This document shows positions 1 to 5,497 of a DNA stretch of 7,566 nt, piece by piece (position 1 is the stretch's first letter; each line of letters starts with the position of its first letter). This stretch comes from an uncultured Bdellovibrionales bacterium (GTDB taxonomy: Bacteria; Bdellovibrionota; Bdellovibrionia; Bdellovibrionales; UBA1609): NCBI GenBank assembly GCA_937980625.1, contig CALJPJ010000318.1:1-7566 (forward strand). Direction: 5' to 3'. The position numbers and the translations under genes are program-made. The notes beneath the pieces are model-generated. The model worked only from the letters and a program-made list of their open reading frames with translations, was not told the DNA's origin and ran no database searches.

Positions 1-1258
1 GGTCTAGACCACCACTGCCTATTAGGGCTCTAATACTACTTTCTTTAGCAAAACCTTCTTCCTTACTAGTACGCTTAACGTGGCTGTAACTAATATCACC
101 TGTTAACTCCCAGTCAGAAAGTACTTCTGTTTTCACACCAACTAATAAAGAGCCCGCATTAGTTTCTAAATCAGTTACACGATTACCAAGCTCCATAACT
201 CGATACAATAATCGATTACTTCCACCCGTATTAAAAAAACCTGGAGCAGGTGCATATACGTAATCAGTTTTTTTATGAGTAAATGACCCCCTAATTGTTA
301 TATCTGTCTCTGGAGTTACATGTATCGTAGCATCAGACAATAATGAGTATTGTTGTAATGTAGGAATTGCAGAAGAAATTTTTGCATAATTAAATGTACA
401 AAAAGTTCCTTCGATTGGATCAGTTTTAATTTGATCTGCCGGACAATTAGGGTCAACAGTCCAAGTGTTTCCACCGTCTGAACTTGAACTGCCATAGTCT
501 CCAACATCAGATATTCCACCTGCAGAATGTTCTCTTTCCCTTGCGAATAATCCCTCATTATTTCTATAGTTAAAAACGCTAACTACACTTAATTTATCGG
601 AAGAAAAACCATGAGTAATTCCACCAGTCAACCGGCTTCCAGCTTCAAATCTTTCACCAATATCTTCGGTGTTAAAAACACCAGATGTAGAAATTGAAAA
701 ACCTTCAAAGTCTTTTTTAGTAATAATATTTACAACACCACCAACTGCGTCTGAGCCATATAAAGCCGAGGCACCATCTTTCAGTATCTCAACCCTCTCG
801 ATCGCATCAAATGGAATATTATTTAAATCTACTGCCTGTCCAATTGCATCTTTTGGCAGTCTTCGACCATTCATTAAAACTAAAGTTCTATTGGAACCAA
901 GGCCTCTTAAGTTGACTGTTGCTACATCAGCAGTAGCACGCCCAGCATCTTCACGGGTTCCACCAAAACTACTAGAACTAGTGTCTCTTAAAACATCACT
1001 TACTGAATTATATCCTGAACGATCTAAATGCTCACGATCTAAAATCTCAACTGGGGACGGGCCTTCCACCTGAATTCTTTTAATATGTGAGCCAGTGACT
1101 GTAATTTTTTCTGCCCCTTTCTTAGCGTTTTTTTCTTCTTGTGAACTTGCATTACTAGATTGAACTTCGTCAGCCGTTGTTCCTGACTGGCCATAAACAT
1201 TTAGTGACATCAGACAAAATAATAATCCGACTATATAATAATACTTTATTTTCAACAT
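1..1258 (-). CDS. TonB-dependent outer-membrane receptor, N-terminal part (3' end outside window)
   Basis: The frame is open from an ATG at 1258 to the left edge, giving 419 residues with no stop, so the C-terminal barrel is missing. The start follows a strong ribosome site (AAGGGGGAG, 1261-1269). Residues 1-23 look like a signal peptide with likely cleavage at VYG-Q. A short Ser/Glu/Lys-rich linker leads to a TonB-box-like EKITVTGS (50-57). The plug domain spans about 65-182, with SPVEILDREHLDRSG, LRGLGSNRTLVLMNGRR (117-133), IERVEILKDGASALYGSDAVGGVVNI (153-178) and IITKK. Beta-barrel sequence with alternating polar and hydrophobic strands begins near 186. Cys272 and Cys287 may form a disulphide in an extracellular loop. 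There is no N-terminal secretin/STN signalling domain. The family takes up substrates across the outer membrane using energy from TonB-ExbBD. The substrate (iron chelate, cobalamin, sugar or peptide) cannot be read from this part. It is divergent from the gene at 1953. The family call is sure; the substrate is unknown. Confidence 0.95.
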   Translation of the reverse strand, partial: MLKIKYYYIVGLLFCLMSLNVYGQSGTTADEVQSSNASSQEEKNAKKGAEKITVTGSHIKRIQVEGPSPVEILDREHLDRSGYNSVSDVLRDTSSSSFGGTREDAGRATADVATVNLRGLGSNRTLVLMNGRRLPKDAIGQAVDLNNIPFDAIERVEILKDGASALYGSDAVGGVVNIITKKDFEGFSISTSGVFNTEDIGERFEAGSRLTGGITHGFSSDKLSVVSVFNYRNNEGLFAREREHSAGGISDVGDYGSSSSDGGNTWTVDPNCPADQIKTDPIEGTFCTFNYAKISSAIPTLQQYSLLSDATIHVTPETDITIRGSFTHKKTDYVYAPAPGFFNTGGSNRLLYRVMELGNRVTDLETNAGSLLVGVKTEVLSDWELTGDISYSHVKRTSKEEGFAKESSIRALIGSGGLD

Positions 1259-1307
1259 TGCTCCCCCTTCAAATGTCGTAATACTCATAGAATTTTGAAG
1301 TAAAAGA

Positions 1308-1338
1308 TTTTCAACCAAATAATTTTTTTTGTTGAAAA
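1308..1338. repeat. Inverted repeat in receptor-gene leader
   Basis: TTTTCAAC at 1308-1315 and GTTGAAAA at 1331-1338 are perfect 8-base inverted arms around a 15-base A/T loop, about 50-80 bases upstream of the receptor start. It could be a protein-binding operator or a weak hairpin in the 5' leader. With only two G-C pairs in the stem, an RNA hairpin would be of low stability. Chance is possible in such AT-rich sequence. Confidence 0.3.
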
Positions 1339-1472
1339 GTCAAAATGACTCCGTTTTCCATATACCGGGTAATGATGAGCAAGTACTGTTCCAAATTTTA
1401 TTGGTGCCAAAACAGGACCAAAAAAATGGTTAAATTTATTTTAAACTAACTAGGCTTAATCTAATCAGTATT

Positions 1473-1484
1473 TTAACTAGTTAA
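1473..1484. repeat. 12-base palindrome TTAACTAGTTAA, copy 1
   Basis: This is a perfect 12-base palindrome directly next to and overlapping the Fur-like site. Its AACTAGTTAA core recurs exactly at 1877-1886, nearer the divergent gene. It could be the operator of a dimeric regulator shared by both genes, but two copies in AT-rich sequence are weak evidence. Confidence 0.3.
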
Positions 1485-1496
1485 TAATAACTATTA
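1482..1496. promoter_or_regulatory. Possible Fur-box-like 7-1-7 inverted repeat
   Basis: TAATAATAACTATTA reads as two 7-base half sites around a central A. It agrees with the 7-1-7 Fur consensus (TGATAAT-N-ATTATCA) at 12 of 14 positions, lacking the G of one half site and the C of the other. It lies about 225 bases upstream of the receptor start, which is far for a repressor site unless the transcript starts well upstream. Iron regulation of a TonB-dependent receptor would make sense, but random AT-rich sequence gives such matches easily. Confidence 0.2.
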
Positions 1497-1692
1497 GTAA
1501 TACTTATAAATGTCTAAAGTGACACCAATATTTTTGAAAGTTGCAATTCAGCTTAAAAACATTGAAAAATCGATAACTGATAACTTCATACAAATAATTA
1601 CTTTTATATTTAACAACTTAAGTTACTTTAAAAATTATAATGAGTTAATTATTCTCAAAAACTATCATAATGCTGTTTTAGTTAAAATTTAT

Positions 1693-1752
1693 TGTCACCC
1701 CGAAGTAAAACCGATGAACCTCCTTGATGTTTGAGACCCTTCGGTTTCACTT
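1693..1752. repeat. Candidate dispersed palindromic repeat element (partly decayed)
   Basis: A GC-richer island sits inside AT-rich spacer. AAGTAAAACCG (1703-1713) pairs with CGGTTTCACTT (1742-1752) at 10 of 11 positions around a 28-base loop. The one mismatch becomes a G-U pair if the minus strand is transcribed, giving an 11-bp RNA stem on that strand. The left flank TGTCACCCCG (1694-1703 region) and the internal GAGACCCTTCGG resemble the TGTCACCC...CGAAGGG palindromic repeats scattered through many bacterial genomes. The expected right outer arm (CGGGGTGACA) is absent; ATGAATGGCG stands in its place, so the copy looks eroded. The minus strand also carries AAGGAGGTT in the loop, probably by coincidence. 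No mobility gene is nearby. Copy number in the genome would decide it. Confidence 0.4.
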
Positions 1753-1876
1753 ATGAATGGCGAAAAAGTTCTTAACTGAACCGTATTATAAAAATCTAAA
1801 TACTACCTTTTTTATCTTAAACCAATAAGTTTGAAGAGTACTTAAGCATAGCTAACCACGAAATTAACTACAATTA

Positions 1877-1886
1877 AACTAGTTAA
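1877..1886. repeat. AACTAGTTAA motif, copy 2
   Basis: This is an exact second copy of the ten-base core at 1475-1484, here with an 8-base perfect palindrome (AACTAGTT). It lies about 35 bases upstream of the -10 box of the exported-protein gene, a position where an activator or repressor could act. Function is inferred only from repetition and position. Confidence 0.25.
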
Positions 1887-1920
1887 AACATGGTATAGGG
1901 CTTGCTTATGTTTACCGGAT

Positions 1921-1926
1921 TATAAT
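1921..1926 (+). promoter_or_regulatory. -10 box for the exported-protein gene
   Basis: TATAAT matches the sigma-70 -10 consensus exactly and lies 26 bases before the ATG at 1953, which would give a short leader of roughly 20 bases. No good -35 box is found 16-18 bases upstream (GGGCTT or CTTGCT are poor), so the promoter may depend on an activator. Confidence 0.5.
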
Positions 1927-1939
1927 CCTAACTAAATAT

Positions 1940-1945
1940 AAAGGA
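1940..1945 (+). promoter_or_regulatory. Ribosome binding site for the 1953 gene
   Basis: AAAGGA sits 7 bases before the ATG at 1953. That spacing is good and fixes the start of the exported protein, since the signal peptide begins at this Met. Confidence 0.75.
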
Positions 1946-1952
1946 CTTTAAT

Positions 1953-2891
1953 ATGATTAAATCTATATTAATTACATTACTTTTTATAACTTCTTCAATA
2001 AGTGCCTTGGCTGAGACACCAGCTCTTAGCATTTTAAATAATTCTGAATTAGCTTTAGCTTATTCGTTTTTACCTGTTGATGCCAAAGAACAAATTGACA
2101 CAGAAAATACTTCAGAAGTTACAAGCTTAGCCAAAGACTTTTTAGCTAATGGTGGAGTTTATTCGGTAGTTGATTTAAAAAAAGTGGTTGATGAATATAT
2201 TTTTTCAGACCAAATTGGGCGTGGTTTTTTCACTGAACTTCTATATTCGAATGTAAGAAAAGGTATAAAGCTTAGCGCTTCAAATTCTAATATATTCATT
2301 ATTAATATGGCATTACTCGATGGGTATGATTCTAAGAAGTTTAAGTTAGAAAAAGTAAAATTAAAAGCTCTTGGGTTATTATTAGAGGCTAGCCTCAAAA
2401 AAAATGGAATTACAGCCAGGTACGACTCAAATGATATTAATAGTCAATATGGTCTTTCTACTAATCTAATCAATGAGAACTTAAACCTTATGAACACAAG
2501 AATGACGGTTCTCTTTGATCACAGACTTTTTACCAAAAAAGAGTTTACTCAAAAGTTACAAGCTGCACTTAACGACTTTAAACAAAGAGTAGATTCTAAC
2601 TTTGCAGACCTTGAGTTTCCTGAAGCTCAATTAGAAGTTGATAAAGTAAATCAAATTATTAGTTTAAAACATAAAAGAGAAAAAGCCGCAGCTAAACTAT
2701 ACAATACTAAAAAAGCAAATAAAGAACTTCCGCTTGTAGACCAAGTTAAAGCCATTGTTAAAGTGATTCAAACTGACTTGTATTTTAATGTTGAATCTCA
2801 AACTGTAGAAAATCGTTTAGTTTTAAGGGTTTTAAACGCCAGTGGTGACAGACAAATTTTATCTATATTACCCAAATACGATAAGTTATAA
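1953..2891 (+). CDS. Exported protein of unknown function, 312 residues
   Basis: I do not recognise a family. Residues 1-20 form a clear Sec signal peptide: a Lys near the N-terminus, the hydrophobic run ILITLLFITSS, then SALA-E with likely cleavage after Ala20. There is no lipobox Cys, no later membrane segment and no cysteine anywhere, so a soluble periplasmic or secreted protein is likely. The mature part looks mostly helical, for example about 55-83, 92-106, 130-150 and 194-217. A Lys/Glu/Ala-rich stretch at about 224-257 could form a coiled coil. A shorter, possibly beta-rich tail ends in VENRLVLRVLNASGDRQILSILPKYDKL. A ribosome site and -10 box precede it and a strong terminator follows, so it is probably a single-gene transcript. 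It converges on murD, but that alone does not imply a cell-wall role. The gene call is firm; the function is unknown. Confidence 0.85.
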   Translation: MIKSILITLLFITSSISALAETPALSILNNSELALAYSFLPVDAKEQIDTENTSEVTSLAKDFLANGGVYSVVDLKKVVDEYIFSDQIGRGFFTELLYSNVRKGIKLSASNSNIFIINMALLDGYDSKKFKLEKVKLKALGLLLEASLKKNGITARYDSNDINSQYGLSTNLINENLNLMNTRMTVLFDHRLFTKKEFTQKLQAALNDFKQRVDSNFADLEFPEAQLEVDKVNQIISLKHKREKAAAKLYNTKKANKELPLVDQVKAIVKVIQTDLYFNVESQTVENRLVLRVLNASGDRQILSILPKYDKL

Positions 2892-2945
2892 TTTTTTCCT
2901 TTGGCGCATTTAGCCTAATTAAGTAACCAAAGCCAATTGAGAATG

Positions 2946-2982
2946 AAAAAAGCCAAAGATGTTTTAATCTTTGGCTTTTTTT
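2946..2982. terminator. Bidirectional intrinsic terminator
   Basis: AAAAAAGCCAAAGAT (2946-2960) and ATCTTTGGCTTTTTT (2967-2981) are perfect 15-base arms around a GTTTTA loop. On the plus strand the stem ends in a run of seven T (2976-2982). On the minus strand it ends in six T (complement of 2946-2951). It lies between the convergent ends of the exported-protein gene and murD and should stop transcripts from both sides. Confidence 0.93.
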
Positions 2983-3015
2983 ATATAGACTTTTTATATT
3001 TAATATTTTTTTAGA

Positions 3016-4404
3016 TTACCTAAATTTATTTACAATTTCTTTGTAGTAATTACCCCGTTCGATATAGCTATCAAAAATATCGAAGCTTGAACAACCTGGT
3101 GATAGTAATACTATATCGTCGATACGGCTTTTTTGATAAGCCATATGAATAGCTTCTTCAAATGTACCGATTAAAAAAGTCTCACTGTAATCGCCAATAT
3201 CTCTGTTAATGCGCTCTTTAGCTTCACCCACTAAAATTAAGTTTTTCACTCGCATTTTAATATCATCAATTAAAGGTGAGTAATTTAAATTAGTATCTTT
3301 GCCGCCCATCACTAAAATAATATTTTCGTCGAAAGAATTTAATGCTCGTTTAACAGCATGGACATTTGTCGCCTTGGAGTCATTGTAAAATAAAACTCCA
3401 CCCACTTTTCTTACGTACTCAAGGCGATGCTGAAGCCCTGAGTAGCTATCAATTACTTTTTGTATTGATTGTGGTGACACACCATTTTCACTGGCTGCTA
3501 AAGCAGAAGACATTAAATTTTCTAATGAGTGATTTCCTCTCATTTTAACATTTTTAACATTAAAAGTTTTTATTTCAGGACCAGTTCGTAATTTAATTTG
3601 CTGGTCCACAACCACACAACCACCAATATTCATAATTTGCGGCTCTAAAATTGGGCGTCTTGAAAAGTAAAAAATACGACCACGTTGCACAGAAGGATCT
3701 CTAGCTAACTCAACCACAGCATTGTCATCAGCATTTAAGATACTTGTTGTATCCTGGTTAGTGTTTAGAAATATTTTTCTTTTAGCGTTAATATAATCTT
3801 CCATGGTTTTATAACGATCTAAATGGTTTTCTGCTAAGTTTGTAAATATAATATTTTTAGCTTTAAAGTTTTCTATATGCTCTAGCTGAAAACTTGAAAC
3901 CTCAGCAATAACTACTTGTGTGGGTTTATCAGCAAGAAGGTACTCAGACATTGGTGCGCCAAAATTGCCACCTAACCAGTTAGTCACCCCTTCTTCATCA
4001 AACATTGCCTTTAATAAACTACTCACTGTTGTTTTACCGTTAGTACCAGTAATAGCTATAATTGGCTCTTTAATATACTGGGTGACAAACTCAAACTCAC
4101 CGGTCACTTTCACGCCATGGCTTTTAGCGTAGTCAAATAATTTTAAGTTTGGCGAGATGCCTGGACTTAAAATAATAATATCTTGCTGTAAAAATGTTTT
4201 AGGCGTGTGCCCACCAAGCTCATAAGTAACATCAATGTCAGCCATCTTATCTAATGAGTTCGATAACTCAGCCTTAGATTTATGGTCACTCACTGTAACC
4301 AAAGCACCATGCCTAACTAACAAGTGACATAAAGCCACTCCAGTTCTAGCTAAACCCACCACTAGGATTTTTTTGCCTCTTATTTCTGATATTTCTCTCA
4401 TCAT
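3016..4404 (-). CDS. murD: UDP-N-acetylmuramoyl-L-alanine--D-glutamate ligase
   Basis: MurD adds D-glutamate to UDP-MurNAc-L-Ala in the cytoplasm using ATP. Its 462 residues are full length for the family. The N-terminal nucleotide-sugar domain starts with VVGLARTG (15-22). The central ATPase domain has the P-loop GTNGKTT (120-126), SSFQLE (170-175), ENHLDRY (192-198) and AKRK with the probable carbamylated Lys208. The C-terminal domain has HRLE (326-329), NDSKATN (341-347), MGGKDTN (366-372) and LSPGCSSFDIFDSYIERG (434-451), which bind D-Glu and product. No key motif is missing. Two adjacent ATGs occur. The first (4404) is chosen because GAGG lies 7 bases upstream, inside the end of mraY. 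Only 4 bases separate it from the mraY stop, so translation is probably coupled. It is the last gene of the transcript before the terminator. Confidence 0.98.
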   Translation of the reverse strand: MMREISEIRGKKILVVGLARTGVALCHLLVRHGALVTVSDHKSKAELSNSLDKMADIDVTYELGGHTPKTFLQQDIIILSPGISPNLKLFDYAKSHGVKVTGEFEFVTQYIKEPIIAITGTNGKTTVSSLLKAMFDEEGVTNWLGGNFGAPMSEYLLADKPTQVVIAEVSSFQLEHIENFKAKNIIFTNLAENHLDRYKTMEDYINAKRKIFLNTNQDTTSILNADDNAVVELARDPSVQRGRIFYFSRRPILEPQIMNIGGCVVVDQQIKLRTGPEIKTFNVKNVKMRGNHSLENLMSSALAASENGVSPQSIQKVIDSYSGLQHRLEYVRKVGGVLFYNDSKATNVHAVKRALNSFDENIILVMGGKDTNLNYSPLIDDIKMRVKNLILVGEAKERINRDIGDYSETFLIGTFEEAIHMAYQKSRIDDIVLLSPGCSSFDIFDSYIERGNYYKEIVNKFR

Positions 4405-4408
4405 TATA

Positions 4409-5485
4409 TTACCTCAGCTTTAATGTACTTAAACTTAGTACTGCTAATAAAATTGATATTATCCAAAAACGAACAATAATTTTGTTTTCTACTAAACCTT
4501 TTAACTCAAAGTGATGGTGTATGGGTGCCATCTTAAACACTCTTTTACCTGTTAATTTAAATGACACCACTTGAGTAATTACTGACAATGCTTCAATAAC
4601 AAAAACACCACCAAGTAATAATAAAATGAGTTCATTTTTAGTAACAACGGCCATCACACCTAAAAAACCACCTAGCCCAAGACTACCTACATCACCCATA
4701 AATACTTGCGCAGGATAAGCGTTATACCATAAAAAGCCCAGTCCAGCGGCGACAATACTCACAGCTAAAGGAGTTAAACTACCTGCCCCAGCTATATGAG
4801 GAACACTTAAATAACTCGCTATTTCATAATGACCAGCAATATAAGCAAATAAACCAAAAGTGAAGGCACACACCATCACCGGAACAATAGCCAAGCCATC
4901 TAGGCCATCAGTTAAGTTTACAGCATTAGCGCAACCAACTATTACTAAAGAACCAAATAAAATATAAGAGTAGCCTAAATCAAAGTTTATATTCTTAAAA
5001 AATGGAACATGTAAATCTGTACTTATTTGTTGGGTATAAACTAAATAGCCGATCACAAGAAAAGAAACTAAAAACTCTAATAGTAACCTTAATTTGCCTG
5101 GTAGGCCCTTAGAGCTTTTCCTTTTAATTGTTAGCGAATCATCAAAGTAGCCAATTAAACCAAAGCTCAATGTTAAGGCTAAAACAGATAACAGATAAAC
5201 ATTAAACATATCCATCCATAAAATTGCTGCCACCAAAATAGAGATCATTATTAAAACACCACCCATGGTTGGCGTTCCTTGTTTTTTAAAATGAGACTCT
5301 GGCCCGTCTTTTCTTACGTTTTGCTTAACCTGTTTTTGCACCATTTTACGAATAAAATATGGTCCCAAAAACCAACATACAAAAAAAGCTGTGAAAAATG
5401 AAATAAAAGATTTGAACGTAATATATCGAAATACATTTAAAAATGAGTAATCATTCGCAAATTGAAATAACCAATGTGAAAGCAA
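4409..5485 (-). CDS. mraY: Phospho-N-acetylmuramoyl-pentapeptide-transferase (lipid I synthase)
   Basis: MraY is an integral inner-membrane enzyme that transfers phospho-MurNAc-pentapeptide from UDP to undecaprenyl phosphate, making lipid I. I start it at TTG 5485 (358 residues). GAGG lies 8 bases upstream, and this codon lines up with Met1 of E. coli MraY through the shared NVFxYxTF segment. A longer reading from TTG 5512 (367 residues, overlapping murF by 16 bases) is possible but has no visible ribosome site. Numbering from 5512, motifs are KKQGTPTMGG (76-85), the Mg-binding GYFDD (121-125), NAVNLTDGLDGLA (196-208), FMGDVGSLGLGG (271-282, catalytic Asp274) and MAPIHHHFELKG (328-339). About ten hydrophobic membrane segments are spread along the length, as expected. 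All catalytic residues are present. Confidence 0.97.
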   Translation of the reverse strand: MLSHWLFQFANDYSFLNVFRYITFKSFISFFTAFFVCWFLGPYFIRKMVQKQVKQNVRKDGPESHFKKQGTPTMGGVLIMISILVAAILWMDMFNVYLLSVLALTLSFGLIGYFDDSLTIKRKSSKGLPGKLRLLLEFLVSFLVIGYLVYTQQISTDLHVPFFKNINFDLGYSYILFGSLVIVGCANAVNLTDGLDGLAIVPVMVCAFTFGLFAYIAGHYEIASYLSVPHIAGAGSLTPLAVSIVAAGLGFLWYNAYPAQVFMGDVGSLGLGGFLGVMAVVTKNELILLLLGGVFVIEALSVITQVVSFKLTGKRVFKMAPIHHHFELKGLVENKIIVRFWIISILLAVLSLSTLKLR

Positions 5486-5493
5486 AAAAATGA

Positions 5494-5497
5494 CCTC
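5494..5497 (-). promoter_or_regulatory. Ribosome binding site deciding the mraY start
   Basis: GAGG on the minus strand begins at the last base of the murF stop codon (TAG, 5497-5499) and is 8 bases before the TTG at 5485. No comparable site precedes the other in-frame TTG at 5512. This favours the shorter MraY and makes mraY initiation dependent on ribosomes finishing murF. Confidence 0.6.

Larger units (their letters stand above)
1259..1952. other. Divergent intergenic region, no convincing gene
   Basis: This stretch of nearly 700 bases separates the minus-strand receptor gene from the plus-strand exported-protein gene, so it should hold both promoters. Most of it is very AT-rich with stop codons in all frames. 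The only frame of note (1510-1734, plus) lacks a ribosome site and its last 14 or so codons lie in a palindromic element, so I do not call it. Items listed separately are an inverted repeat at 1308-1338, a Fur-box-like site near 1482, two copies of AACTAGTTAA, the palindromic element at 1693-1752 and the -10 box at 1921. The receptor promoter is not clear. A TAAAAT on the minus strand (1395-1400) and a TTGACT (1338-1343) are weak, unpaired candidates. The palindrome TTGGTGCCAA (1401-1410) has no assigned role. Confidence 0.7.

Noticed and set aside
316..558. An 80-codon minus-strand frame within the receptor region
   Set aside because: It lies in a different frame from the continuous 419-codon receptor frame, which keeps family-like sequence through this stretch. 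It does not indicate a frameshift.
669..1073. A 134-codon plus-strand frame
   Set aside because: It is the antisense shadow of the receptor plug domain, which has clear family motifs on the minus strand. The plus frame shows no recognisable protein features.
1391..1410. A possible sigma-54 promoter on the minus strand containing TTGGCACC
   Set aside because: The TGGCAC half is present but no GC element occurs at the required distance for the -12 box.
1510..1734. A 74-codon open frame on the plus strand in the spacer
   Set aside because: It has no Shine-Dalgarno and an Ile/Asn/Lys-rich composition expected from AT-rich noncoding DNA. Its last codons (CHPEVKPMNLLDV) are read from the palindromic element rather than from a gene.
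1713..1741. CCTCCTT/AAGGAGG in the palindrome loop as a 16S rRNA 3'-end fragment or a ribosome site
   Set aside because: The bases around it do not match the conserved 16S 3' end, and no start codon with a plausible frame follows on the minus strand.
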